Shown here one piece after another: positions 12,711 through 27,719 of a stretch of 64,000 nt of DNA (the stretch's first letter is position 1; each line of letters opens with the position of its first letter). The notes beneath the pieces are model-generated. The model was not told where the DNA came from and made no database searches. It saw only the letters and a program-made list of their open reading frames with translations. This DNA is from Brassica napus. Lineage: Eukaryota > Streptophyta > Magnoliopsida > Brassicales > Brassicaceae. Made by a program: the position numbers and the translations under genes. Location of the stretch: assembly GCF_020379485.1 (NCBI RefSeq), contig NC_063450.1:49318681-49382680 (forward strand), written 5' to 3'.

Positions 12711-14596
12711 CTACGGATATTCTTGGAAAAGATACTACACGCTTGAAGATGATATAGTAAGATTTATTTGATTTCATCAATTTCCTTATTATCGATAATA
12801 ATAATAATAAATTGATGTTCGTCAGGGTTTTGGTTCAAAATCTGTTTTTTGGTTCCATTCATTTTTTCAGTCTATGAAACATAGACACCAAAAGAAAACC
12901 AAATACTTTTAGTTCTGTTTGATACGATTTTGGTTGATATTCGATAAATTGGAATATATGTTTCTGATGACAAAAAATAATATTTTTGGACTAGTAAAGA
13001 AATATTTATCTAAAGGGGTTTTTTAATTTCGATTAGTTGTCGATTATATTAGTCTGGTTTGCAAGTTTTAACGATATACTTAAAGCTTACGCGGCTTCTT
13101 TTTTGTCGGATTTATTTTCACTTTCTATATACAATAGCGGTTTGATCCATACACCTTTTACGTTGCATTCATATCAAACTGGTCAACTTATTACACACAA
13201 ATACGCAGTGCCTGTGTACGTCTTCTTGATCTCAGACAAGACAAACAAACCTGTGCTTCTTTAATTACATTCTCATGAGTGATTTTTTTTGGTTTTGTCG
13301 TATTAGTTGTACATGAATGAACCCTACAAATAGCTCATTTGATCATGTGCACAAACACCCAAATATGATCATGCCCTCAGTTTAGTTTTTTTTTTTTGTA
13401 TATGGAAATAATATAGTTTAGGTATTGGACTATAATTCTTTAAATTATAGCTTTATTCAATTTGAATATAGCATATCAGAAAAACTCAGTTTTGAAGAGT
13501 TCTGAAGAACACCACGAAAGGAGTGTTGCCGGTTGAGGATTCCGAGAGTCCTTAGGGGATTGTCTTTGTGATTCCAAGATTCGAAAGGGCAAAATAATTT
13601 TTTTCAGAAAAAAAACACTAAGCTTTGAAAAATCTGTTTAGGTATTGGAATGTTGTTCTTTAGATTAATTTTGAAAAACAAATCAGTTTTCTTTTTGCAA
13701 ATTCCTAGAAAACACTTGGAAGTCACCAGTGAAGGACATCATTCTGGAAGGATTCAAATGTTGTTCATTATTTCTTCCTCCTAAATTTATAGGATTTTTT
13801 TAGAAAATATAATTTAGTTTGTATTAATTAATACAACTGTTAAAAGAAATGGATTATTTTCTCCTAAATTAATTAATACAACGGTTATATTCAAATGTTG
13901 TCATTTGATTATATATTTTTTAGCAAATGATTAAGTCACTCTTTGAGCAATTTCGTAATAGTTTAGTAAATGGTTGACAAATGAAGAACCCCATAAAAGA
14001 AAGACTGAAGCTATCATTCATCAGTCGTGAGAATAAATTATGACCGAATACAAAACAAGTATAAAAAACTAAAGTAGCATGTTGGACATAGTGTATTGTT
14101 GTTCTGTTTCTTGTTCCTAGTTGTATGCCGACCATCTAAACTAATGCAAAAATTTAGTAAAGAAAAAAATATTGGACATATGCGACGTTATATTGAGAGA
14201 AATCATACTTTTTCTCTATCTTCGTCATCGTCACTATCAAAAGACTAACATTTTTGTTTTGTTATCAAGCAAAACCAAAATGTTAATAAATGCCATTTAA
14301 CCTCCTAACCGTTAATAGTTGTACGATTTTGCTTTGATGTTAAATGCTCAATTCCTAGAGATAACATGACAAACATAATATTTTTTATATCTTGATCTCA
14401 AATTTGAAAATAATTTTATAGAATTACATTTATATAAATTTAGTAACAATTTGCTAGATTGTTGACAAATGAAGAAATAAAAGAAATACTAAAGTTATCA
14501 TTCTTCAATCGTGAGAATATATATTATAACCGAATAGAAAACAAATACTGTATAAATACTGAAGTAAAATTAACGTTGAGAGAAATCATCTATAAT
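12711..14596. other. AT-rich repeated DNA, part of a diverged tandem array
   Basis: No gene. Segments near 13700-14250 and 14340-14590 are diverged relatives of each other and of 16400-17220 (shared phrases such as GGTTGACAAATGA and GTTGAGAGAAATCAT). They represent at least three old tandem units. 13190-13380 resembles 7370-7570. Confidence 0.45.
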
Positions 14597-15975
14597 CAGA
14601 GCCGTGCGAAGGTTTAATGGGGCCTGAGGCGAATATAAAAATGGGGCCCCTTTATAAAATTTTTTTTATCATAGTACAATATATATTTGAAAAAAAATAT
14701 TAAGACAATAACTTTAAAAAACTAAGACAAAATTTTTCTTCCCTCTTTTTCAATAAACTCTTTAATCAAATTATCATAATCTAGATTTCTAACTAATTCT
14801 CTCTCGATCGATATAATTGCTATACCATTTAACCTTTCCTGTGACATGGTTGATCGAAGATAAGACTTTATTAGCTTTAACTTGGAAAAGCTTCTTTCAG
14901 CAGTGGCGACAGAAACTGGAATCGTCAATAATATTTGATAAGCAATCCATGAGTTTGGATAACACTCTTCCTTTCCTTTCAAGAAGTTCAAAACTTCAAG
15001 AGGTCTCTTGTAATCTTGTGGCAATGCCTCTTTTAGAACCATCAGTTCAAACCACAAATCATCCCCAATAACATCAGAATGATTTCCATGATTTAAAGCT
15101 GCTTCAAGATTGGTACAAGATGCCATCAAACTATCTTCACTCGCTGATTTCAGTTTCTCCAAATCAAAGAGAAAACCAAATGTTTGTTCATACTTCTGAA
15201 ATTGCTCAAATCTTGTTTCAAGAGAATAAAGAGCTTGATCCATGACTTGGAGGAAATAAGAAGTTCTGAAGCTCTCTTCCGGAGATAGATCTACAGACTC
15301 ATCAACTAACTCTGGTTCCTCATCAAAGAACCTTTTCCTTTTGATGACACGCTTTTTCTGTGTTGGGAATGTGGCTTCAATCTTCATAGCTTCTGCAATT
15401 TTTTTAACATTTGTTTTTGCACTTTCAAAGCCTCTCTCTCTATAATTCCGAAAAAAAAGAAAGACTGAAATATGAACAAAGACTTATATATTCGTTGGAG
15501 GCATATTTTCTGAAATTAATAATTAAACTTAAATCAACAAAGACTGAAAACTAAAAAAATAAAAAAATTCACCACTTTAACAAAACTGATGATAATATAA
15601 GAGACACCTGTAGCACAGGATTGAGAACCAAAAAAGAAGACGTGTGTGCTTGCTTGAGAAAGATTGATGTGAACATTGCACGTAGAATACTTACGAACCA
15701 AATATATTAAGTATAACTGCACTTTTTCCTTTTTATTTAGGAGTTTGACATATAAAACATATATTCCTTTTTTCAATTTGGAAAATTGACAATAAAATAA
15801 AATACTCATTTTTAAAAAAAGCAATGTAGATAATTGAACTTGTATTGAATAATAAATAGCAAACTTAAACCAATATACTACTAATAATTTTTGGAAATTT
15901 GGGGCCCTAAAAAAACTATATATTTTGGGGGCCCTAGGCGAAAGCCTTTTTGGATACACTTGAAGCACGGCTCTG
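14597..15975 (-). mobile_element. hAT-superfamily DNA transposon, non-autonomous
   Basis: The element begins CAGAGCCGTGC and ends with its exact complement GCACGGCTCTG. It is flanked by an 8-bp target-site duplication, TCTATAAT, at 14589-14596 and 15976-15983. An 8-bp duplication and short CA..TG-type inverted ends are diagnostic of hAT elements. Sub-terminal GGGGCC-rich stretches lie inside both ends. At 1379 bp it is far shorter than an autonomous hAT (usually 3-5 kb) and encodes only the transposase C-terminus. The related sequence at 16895-16925 lacks the insertion and serves as an empty-site paralogue. Confidence 0.92.
14722..15440 (-). pseudogene. hAT transposase, C-terminal dimerisation domain only
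   Basis: A 221-residue open frame runs from 15387 to 14722. Coding similarity probably extends upstream to an AG acceptor near 15441 (ERGFESAKTNVKKIAEAM..). The C-terminal third carries the hATC dimerisation signature (VSVATAERSFSKLKLIKSYL, then RLNGIAIISIE), as in zinc finger MYM-type protein 1-like transposases. The BED zinc finger and the DDE catalytic core are absent, so the product could at most dimerise with a full-length transposase. The open frame is intact, which fits a recent internal deletion or a selected fragment; the sequence alone does not separate these. Confidence 0.85.
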
Positions 15976-15983
15976 TCTATAAT

Positions 15984-16534
15984 CATTAGAAGACTTGTTC
16001 TCTCTTTTTCGCCATCGTCATTATCAAAAGACCAAAAGACCGAGTAGAAATATTATCATAGAAAAACCAAAATGTTAATAAAATGGGAATATGGTATATA
16101 TGCCACTAAATCTCGTAATAATCATTAATAGTTGTACCACTCACCTTTTGAGATTATATTTTAGATTTTAATTTAAAACTAAAGTATATTAATTAAAGAA
16201 AAAAACTCAATCTTTCAAATTCAAATACAAAATTCAAAATAGATATTGTGGAAATTTCTTTAATCCAGTGGTTTAGCATGTTTATTCTACACGAAAAGTT
16301 TTGATTTCAGATTTTAAAAAATCCAAACTAGGTAGAACATTGGAAAAAAAATGTTTACAGGAATCCCCATAAAACAAAATCAGTTTTTGTGTAATTTTAT
16401 AAAAAGAACTTGGAGGTCACCAATAAAAAACATGATTCTGGTCTAAAGCGTGACTTTGTAGCTAATTTCACATTGGAAGGATTAAAACGCTCTTCATTGT
16501 TTCTCCCTCGTAAATTTTAGAATATTTTTAGAGA
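15984..16534. other. AT-rich spacer, diverged tandem repeat
   Basis: No gene. It continues the tandem-array sequence interrupted by the hAT element; 16390-16500 resembles 13690-13780. Confidence 0.4.
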
Positions 16535-17567
16535 AAATATAATTTAGTTTTTAATTGATGAATACAACTTTTAAAAGAAATGGATTTTCCCTCCTAAATC
16601 GCTTATTCAACAGCTGACAAAAAAAAAACTGATTATCCAACACCGCACGATCTGTTGTTATTTCATTATATTAGTGATTTTATTTTAACAAATTTTAAAG
16701 TCATAATTTTAAATATTTTAGTGACAGTTTAGTAAGAGGCTAAAAGGTTGACAAATGAGGAAATAAAAGAAAGACCAAAGTGCCGAATAAAAAAAGAAAT
16801 ACTAAAACTGTCATTCAACAATCATGAGGATATAATTACAACTAAATACAAAACAAATATAAAATACTAAAGTAACATGTTGGACTATGCAACATTTACG
16901 TTGAGAGAAATCATAGATATTAGAAGACTTCTTCTCTCTGTTTTTTTTTTTTTTTTTTGTAACGCAAACTTCTTCTCTCTGTTCGTCATTGCATTATTAG
17001 AAGACTGTTTTGAAAGACCTGGATTAAGTAGTTTTAGGTTTTGTTGGAATGAAAACGCCGATTAGAAATATTATCAATATGTTTTGTTTAGCAAAAGAAA
17101 AAAAGCTTGCAAAACCAATATGTTATTTGTTTTGCAAAACCAGTATGTTAATAAACGGGAATATGGTATATATGCCATTTAACCTCGCAACCATTAATCA
17201 TTGTGAAATTTTGTTTTCATGTTAATTTCTCAATCCATGGAGATGACATGTACAATTCATAATATAAAATAATCGTGAATATCCATTTTGACAAAGATAA
17301 TTTTATCTTCAATAAAGTTTAAAGAACAAGAAACGTTTATTTATAAAATAATTCTGTTTTAATAATGGATATAACTATATATTATTATCTAAATTAGTTA
17401 TCATATATTTATGTTTCTATGACTTAATTTATTTTCTAAATATTTTAAATTAATGTGTTTGTTCAATTTAAATTTCAGAAATATTTTAATTTTTTAAGAA
17501 AATATTTATATATCTTAAAATATATTTACATACACATATTTTATATAGTCAAATAGATCTTTATTTT

Positions 17568-17607
<40 letters not shown>

Positions 17608-18521
17608 TTATGCACATAATATATATTAATGTAAACAAATCTATATTATTATTTGTGAAGTAATTTTTTTCAACGAAGTTCTCACGTTAAAAGTTAGAAT
17701 GACTAATATCGTTTATGTTCTTAATGAATTTTTATATATAATTAAAAAAAATTATTAATAAAGTTAAACTTTAAAATAACATATTTTATATATTGTGTTG
17801 TTTTCTTAAAATAATATTTTTATTAAAAAATTTAAATTTAAATATAAAAAATTACAGTTAGATATTAATCAAAAAAATTGTATAAAGATATTTTCTAAAA
17901 TATTTTTAATATGTGAGTGTTTTTAAATTTTGACACAGTAATAAACAAATATATTTTTTTTTTGTTTTCTAAACTGTTTTTAATATGTGAGTGTTTTTAA
18001 ATTTCGACACAATAATGAACAAATATATTTTAATGAAAAAAAAATCATATATAAACTAAAAAAAATGTAAAGACATATTATATATTTGGCTAACAAGGAA
18101 ATTCGTTGGTATATCTTGGAACATCAGCGATAAGAATAGAATGACATTGAGAAGATTAGAATGGTTTTACACGCAACAAATAAATAAAAAGTGCTCATTT
18201 TAAAAACAAAGAAAATGAAGAAGAAAAGTTATAGGAAATTTACGGTATACTAGCTAGACGTGTTAGTTCTTAGTGTTCCACTTTCATGGCAGTGAAAACC
18301 AAATCTCTTTTGGGTGTTCACGTGTTGACACCAAACTTAGCTATGAATTTGCATGCATGATATATATTTTAGAAAACTACCGAATGGATATGAACATATT
18401 TTTATATTGCTATTATATAAGTTGTTTGTAAATATTTTAAAAAACTTAATGTAAAATTATATTAAAACATTGTTTATAATGAAGAAAAGAATGTTAAAAA
18501 TCTGATAAGATTAAATATGAC
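16535..18521 (+). repeat. left copy of a 2-kb direct duplication
   Basis: This 1987-bp block is repeated with few differences at 26885-29375, apart from a 497-bp insertion in the right copy. The two copies lie immediately either side of the CACTA element. Inside, a Helitron-type 5' end (A|TCTATATTATTATTTG) lies at 17640, and a (TA)n tract at 17571-17602. No coding region. Confidence 0.9.
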
Positions 18522-18540
18522 CACTATAAGAAAACAGCGG

Positions 18541-18840
18541 TATTCTGACGGACATTCCGACGGAAGATGAAATCCTCGGAATATCCCGAGGAATTTCCGA
18601 GGATATTCCGAGGAAACACAAAATTTGGTTTCCTCGGAATATACCGACGGAATTCCGAGGAAATATTAATCCGTCGGAATATTCTTATGGAATACCGAGG
18701 AAAAAACGTATTCCTCAGAAAAAACCGAGGAATTCCGAGGATATATTATAGCCGTTGGGGGATTTTAAAAATTCCGAGGAAATTCCGACGAACTAGCTGT
18801 TTCCATCGGAATTCCGTCGGAATTTCCTCGGGTTGTCGGT
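18541..18840. repeat. CACTA 5' sub-terminal repeat array
   Basis: A dense array of 10-12 bp motifs (TTCCTCGGAAT, CCGACGGAATT and complements) in alternating orientation directly inside the left terminus. In En/Spm elements such arrays bind the TNPA-type protein. A TATA-like CTATAAATAC at 18851-18860 follows and probably served the transposase gene. Confidence 0.85.
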
Positions 18841-18944
18841 AGGATTTCAACTATAAATACAAGCACCCCTCTTCCTCTTCATTCACTCTATATCTTCACC
18901 CTCCCTCTTACTCTCTTTACACACGAATTTGATTCATAAAAAAC

Positions 18945-21900
18945 ATGTCTTCTTCAAATTATTTTCGTTCTTGGATCGATCGACCTCATTTGGATCCGAA
19001 CACGAGATTGCTTACAGAAGAATACCAATGAGGTATAACCGAATTCATGGGGTTAGTTCACCGACAACCGGAAGCAAAAACAGGTATGTTAAGATGTTCT
19101 TGCTCTAATTGTAAAAATAGAAAGGTTATTAAAGAGTGGAATGTTTGGACTCATCTATATTTGAATGGGTTTACACGAAGTTATAAAATTTGGTATCATC
19201 ATGGGGAAACTGATTATGAACATGGAAGTACTAGCGAACCTCAGCGAGCGGTTAGATTAGAAGAACCCGTTAGAACGGATGTAGATTATGGTGTAGGTAC
19301 TGAGCAGATGGTAAATGATCATTTTAGAGGGGAAGATTTACCCAATGCACAAGCTAGGAGATTTTATGATATGTTGGATGCTGGAAAGCAACCATTGTAC
19401 GAAGGTTGCAGAGATGGTCATTCAGCTTTATCATCTGCTACAAGATTGATGGGCGTTAAAACATATTATAATTTGGCTGAAGACTGTGTGGATGCGATTG
19501 CTGATTTTGTAAAAGGTATTCTACCCGAGGATAATGTAGCTCCTGGTTCATACTACGAGGTTCAGAAACTCGTAGCTGGTCTTGGTTTATCGTATCAGGT
19601 AATAGATGTATGCAGCGACAACTGCATGATTTATTGGAGGGCGGATGAACAGCAGGTTACATGCAAATTTTGTGGAAAGCCTCGTTATAAAGATACGAGT
19701 GGAAGAGTTCCAGTGGAAGAGTTCCAGTGCCATATAAAAGGATGTGGTATTTGCCTTTGACGGAAAGGTTGCAGAGGTTGTATCTGTCTGTTTGCACAGC
19801 GCAACCGATGAGATGGCAAGCGGAGCACTCAACAGATGGTGAGATTAGACATCCTTCAGATGCAAAAGCGTGGAAGCATTTCCAATCAAAGTATCCCAAC
19901 TTTGCGTATGAGAGAAGAAATGTCTACCTTGGTGCATGTACTGATGGTTTCAGCCCGTTTGGCAAGAGTGGAAGACAGTATTCTCTATGGCCAGTCATTC
20001 TTACACCATACAACCTACCCTCAAACTTGTGCTTGCGACGAGAGTTTTTGTTTCTCTCGATTCTCGTTCCCGGACATGAGCATCCTAAGAGATCACTTGA
20101 TGTGTTTCTTCAGCCACTAATATATGAGTTGCAACAACTATGGGCTCAAGGTGCTGAAATATACGATGTTTCGTGTAAAGAAAACTTTCAAATGCGGGCA
20201 GTACTAATGTGGACAATAAGTGATTTTCCAGCATATGGTATGTTATCTGGATGGACAACGCATGGAAGGCTATCATGTCCATATTGTCAAGATAACACTG
20301 ATGCTTTCCAACTAAAACACGGAAGAAAAACGTGTTGGTTTGACTGTCACAGGAGATTCCTACCACCTGATCATCCATATCGTAGGAGTAGGAATTTGTT
20401 TACGAAGAACAAGAGGGTGTTTGACAGTCCACCTCCGGAAATTTTTTGGAAAGATTTGAAGACACAACTAAGAGATTTTGGTGCAGAAATGACGTCAGAC
20501 GTCGTGGACATGAGCGTTTTCCGGTAGATGCTGTTGGAGACCTACATAACTGGCACAAAAAAAGTATTTTCTGGGATTTGGCATACTGGGAGGATCATCT
20601 GCTAAGGCATAATTTAGATGTCATGCATATTGAGAAGAACTTTTTTGACAATCTCATGAACACGATCCTTAATGTTCAAGGTAAAACAAAGGATAATTTG
20701 AAGTCAAGACTGGATTTAGTCGATATATGTGCTCGTTCAAAACTTTATATTGATGAGAATGGTAGGGATCCTTTTCCCATATACCGACTTGATGCAGAGG
20801 GAAAAGATGTGTTCTTTGATTGGATTTCAAACAATGTGGAATTTCCAGATGGTTACACATCTAATTTGCGTAACTGTATCGACAGAAAGGAAGGAAAGTT
20901 TACTGGCTTGAAAAGCCACGATTGCCATGTAATGATGCAGCGCCTCCTTCCGTTTTCCTTCAAGGAACTATTACCACGAAATGTTCATGAAGCAATCACA
21001 GGGATAAGTGGTTTCTTCCGCGATTTATGCACGAGATCAGTGACTCTTGAAGGTATTGAAAATTTGAAGACTAACATAGCCGTGATTCAGTGCAACCTTG
21101 AGAAGATATTTCCTCCCTCATTTTTTGATGTTATGGAGCATCTTGTTATTCACCTAGCAAGAGAATTGGAACTTGGTGGTCCTGTGCAGTATAGATGGAT
21201 GTATCTGTATGAGCAGTATATGTTCCATTTGAAGAAGATGGTGAAAAATTTAAGTAGGATGGAAGGTTCTATAGTCGCACAGATGATCAATGAAGAAACT
21301 TCAAACGTTGCCGAGTACTACTTTCCAGCAGAAGTTCAGACCAAAAACAGAAGACCTGCTCGGCATGATGATAGAGGCGAACGGGCAACATATCACGTTA
21401 CGCTTCCACACATTTTCACAGACGTTGGACGACTTAGCGGAAAACCAAAGGACCGTCGACTTACTGAGCAGGAGCGCAGTAATTTGCAAACATATTTGCT
21501 CACCAACTGCGAAGATGTTCTTCAATATGAGAGGTAAATAAATTAGCTTACAAATTTTTATTTTAACAAGTTGAAATTTAAATCTTAATTAATTACATTA
21601 TTGTCATCATATGTACAGGATTTTCATGGCAGAAAAGCGGTTCGAATATAGATACACCACAGAGGACGAACTAGAAGAAATGAAGCAGAGAGAATTTTCT
21701 GGATGGATGTTTATTTATGTGAGTGCTTTAAACAAATTAAAGTATCATTTATCACATATTTATACTAATTCACATTTATTGATATAACATATATATGTGC
21801 TATTAATATAGGTGTCTGCTGGTTTGGCCAGAGGTGAAACATTTGACGATTGGATACGCGAGATGGTCGTTGGACCAAAATTTGTTGTGAAGTCATATCC

Positions 21901-22582
21901 GAGATTTTGTACTCGAGGATATGCATTCACAACTCAGAAGAGGAGACGTTCGAGTACGATTTATGATGCTGGCGTTTGTTCTGCATCAGGAGATGATGTA
22001 TACTACGGACACATACGTGAGATTTTGGAAATCAAGTATTTGAGCATGGTTGGATTGCGCTGTACTGTTTTCTATTGTGATTGGCACGACAACACTCTAG
22101 ATCGAGTTGTGAGAACAGATGCATTTGGTGTTACATCAGTAAATTCGAGGCGAAAGCTGTAATATTATGATCCTTTCATTCTTGCTTCTCAGGCCGATCA
22201 GGTAATTAAATGTTAATTATTTAGAATGATTCATCATCATGTGTATTAATTTATAATTTTACTAATAATTTTTTAAATGTTACAGGTTTGTTATATCAAG
22301 TACCCCCGGGTAAGGAACAGAGATGATCCATGGGTTACTGTTACAAGACTCAACCCGAGAGGCCGAGATCAGGGAAGTTCTGAGCTGGAAGACCCACTAC
22401 AACCAAGCACATCCGGCAACTTAAGTGCAGCAGAAGATTTAGCTGGAGTTGGCCTTATAGTCGATTTAACCGACTTAGGAGAGGAACTCGTCGTTCACGT
22501 AGAGGATGAACCAGTGATTGGAGAGTTTCACCAAGATCCAGATTCAGATTCATCTGGTGATGATGACTCGGAAACAGACTAG
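18945..22582 (+). pseudogene. tnp2-type CACTA transposase, multiply broken
   Basis: The domain order is that of plant CACTA transposases: transposase-associated N-terminal domain (MSSSNYFRSWIDRPHL.., CSCSNCKNRK), Transposase_21/tnp2 core (about 19720-20600), HNLDVMHIEKNFFDNLMNTI at 20610-20670, a DUF4218-like region (VMMQRLLPFSFKELLP, 20930) and a DUF4216-like region (CTVFYCDWHDNTLDRVV, 22061). Introns fit GT/AG at 21534-21618, 21719-21811 and 22202-22285. Four lesions are visible: an in-frame TGA at 19029-19031; a 14-bp tandem duplication at 19701-19728 that shifts frame; a one-base frameshift near 20500; and TAA at 22160-22162 where Gln is expected. No full-length transposase can be made. 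Confidence 0.9.
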
Positions 22583-22802
22583 CATCGACTTTTTTTTTTT
22601 TAATAGAAATACCGAGGAAATTCCGAGGGAAGATAGGATTTCCTCGGAATTTTCTCGGAATAGACCTTGTCGATTTAGGGATTTGATTATAGAGTCTTTT
22701 TCCTCAGAATTCCCTCGGAATATTCCGACGGAATTCAGAGGAAGATAAGGGTTTCCTCGGAATTCCCTCGGAATATTTCGATGAAATTACGAGGAACTAG
22801 GG

Positions 22803-23567
22803 GTTTTTAACCGAAAACAACGTTTTGCGGATTGAATAACACGTAAATAACCTTCATTAAGTGTCTTAACCAGATTATGAAGTCAAACTTTGGTGTTTTA
22901 CCCAATAACAAACACTTTTACGATTGCATGAACGAAAACCACACAACATAAGAGAAACAATTATACACTTTAATAAACGGTAAAAGGAATACTTACAATT
23001 ATATTTGAAATTTTGTTATTTCATGGTTTATGATCATCTATACAAAGAATCCTCAATGGTATGCATTACAATTGTATAAGAAATGAAATACGGCAAAAAA
23101 AAATTGATGTTTTGAAACTCCAAACACTAGTTCCTCGGTATTTCCTCGGAATATTCCGAGGGAATTCCGAGGAAGATAAGGGTTTCCTCGGAATTCCCTT
23201 GGAAAATTCCGAGGAAATTCCGAGGAAGTAGGGTTTTTAAACCGAAAACAACGTTTTACGGTTTGAATAACACTTATATAACCCTTATTAAGTGTCTTAG
23301 ACTGATTATGAAGTCAAAAATTTGTTCCTTACCCTATTATAAACACTTTTCCGATTGTATGAACGAAATCTCCACGACATAAGAGAAACACTTATACACT
23401 TTAATGAACGGTAAAGGGAATACTTACAATTCGTTTTGAAATTTTGTTATTTCATAGTTTATGATCATCTATACAAAGATTCCTCAATGATATGCATTGT
23501 ATTTGTATAAGAAATGATATAGGGCAAAAAAATTGATGTTTTGAAACCCCAAACATGTGTTCCTCGG
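22803..23567 (+). repeat. two-copy tandem repeat inside the CACTA element
   Basis: A unit of about 430 bp (a 335-bp unique part beginning ACCGAAAACAACGTTTT plus a block of TTCCTCGGAAT motifs) occurs at 22803-23138 and 23233-23567. The copies differ by scattered substitutions and small indels. It lies between the two genes of the element and has no coding capacity. Confidence 0.85.
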
Positions 23568-23866
23568 AATATTCCGAGTAAATTCCGAATATTCCGACGG
23601 ATATTTAAGTGTCCGTCGGAATTTTCTCGAAATATTTTCATTTAACCGGGCAAACGAGCCGCGAAATATTTTGCGAAAATTGAAATTGGAATTCCGAGGA
23701 AATTCTGACGGAAACTATCCGTCGGACCCTAGGTTTTATAACCACGAGCCGCTTCTTCTTCCCTATTTCTCTCTCTTCCTCTCCGGCTCCTCTACCTCCT
23801 CTCCGGCGATCTCCCCCTTCTCTCTGACGATATATCCGGCCGATCCTCTCTAAACCTACACAAATC

Positions 23867-26334
<2,468 letters not shown>

Positions 26335-26487
26335 TTTTTTTTTTTCAAAAACTCCGAATGTTTTATTTTTATTTGTACAACTTTGAATATTAACTAATAT
26401 GTTTTCAATTTTAATTTTAATTTTATATTTTCAAATTTAAATTTCAAAAATTTTATTTTTTAAAAAAAATATATATTTTTTTTTAAT

Positions 26488-26862
26488 TCCGAGGAAATGA
26501 ACCCTCGGAATATACCGAGGGACATGTTCCTCGGAATATACCGAGGGACTCATTCCTCGGAATATACCGAGGGGCTCGTTCCTCAGAATTTTCCGAGGGC
26601 TCCGTTCCTCGAAAATTCCCGATGAAAATTCCGAGGAACATTTCGTCGGAACTTCCGAGGATTGGACCATCGGAAAGTCCATCGAAATATTCTGAAAAGC
26701 TTTCCGACGAACTGGTGGTCCTCGGAGTTTCCTCGGAAATTTGTTTCCTCGGAATTCCGTCAGAAAATTCTGAGGGATTTACGAGGAAAGATGAATTTCC
26801 GATGAGTTATTTCCGAGGACTTGTTTCGTCCGTATGTCGTCGGAATAACGTTATTCCGACGA
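26488..26862. repeat. CACTA 3' sub-terminal repeat array
   Basis: Sub-terminal motifs of the same type as at the left end. A local tandem array has the unit CTCGGAATATACCGAGGG (about 32-bp spacing, 26505-26605). It is followed by a perfect palindrome core, GGAATAACGTTATTCC, at 26840-26855. Confidence 0.8.
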
Positions 26863-27719
26863 CATATCGACGATTTTTTCTCTCAATATAATTTAGTTTT
26901 TAATTGATGAATACAACTTTTAAAAGAAATGGATTTTCTCTCCGAAATAGCTTATTCAACAGCTGACAAAAAAAACTGATTATCCAACACCGCACGATTT
27001 GTTGTTATTTCATTATATTAGTGATTTTATTTTAACAAATTTTAAAGTCATAATTTTAAATATTTTTGTGACAGTTTAGTAAGAGGCTAAAAGGTTGACA
27101 AATGAGGAAATAAAAGAAAGACCAAAGTGCCGAATAAAAAAAGAAATACTAAAACTGTCATTCAACAATCATGAGGATATAATTACAACTAAATACAAAA
27201 CAAATATAAAATACTAAAGTAACATGTTGGACTATGCAACATTTACGTTGAGAGAAATCATAGATATTAGAAGACTTCTTCTCTCTGTTCGTCATTGCAT
27301 TATCAGAAGACTGTTTTGAAAGACCTGGATTAAGTAGTTTTAGGTTTTGTTGGAATGAAAACGCCGATTAGAAATATTATCAGAGCAAAACCAATATGTT
27401 TTGTTTAGCAAAAGAAAAAAAGCTTGCAAAACCAATATGTTATTTGTTTTGCAAAACCAGTATGTTAATAAACGGGAATATGGTATATGCCATTTAACCT
27501 CGCAACCATTAATCATTGTGAAATTTTGTTTTCATGTTAAATTCTCAATCCCTGGAGATGACATGTACAATTCATAATATAAAATAATCGTGAATATCCA
27601 TTTTGACAAAGATAATTTTATCTTCAATAAAGTTTAAAAAGGACAAGAAACGTTTATTTTATAAAATAATTATGTTTTAATAATGGATATAACTATATAT
27701 TATTATTTAAATTAGTTAT

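Noticed and set aside
15534..15986. 150-codon minus-strand frame inside and across the right end of the hAT element
   Set aside because: It runs over the element border and target duplication, is AT-biased, and has no family motif; the real coding part is 14722-15440.
19587..19899. Minus-strand frames over the transposase
   Set aside because: They are shadows of the plus-strand tnp2 coding sequence, which has clear domain motifs.
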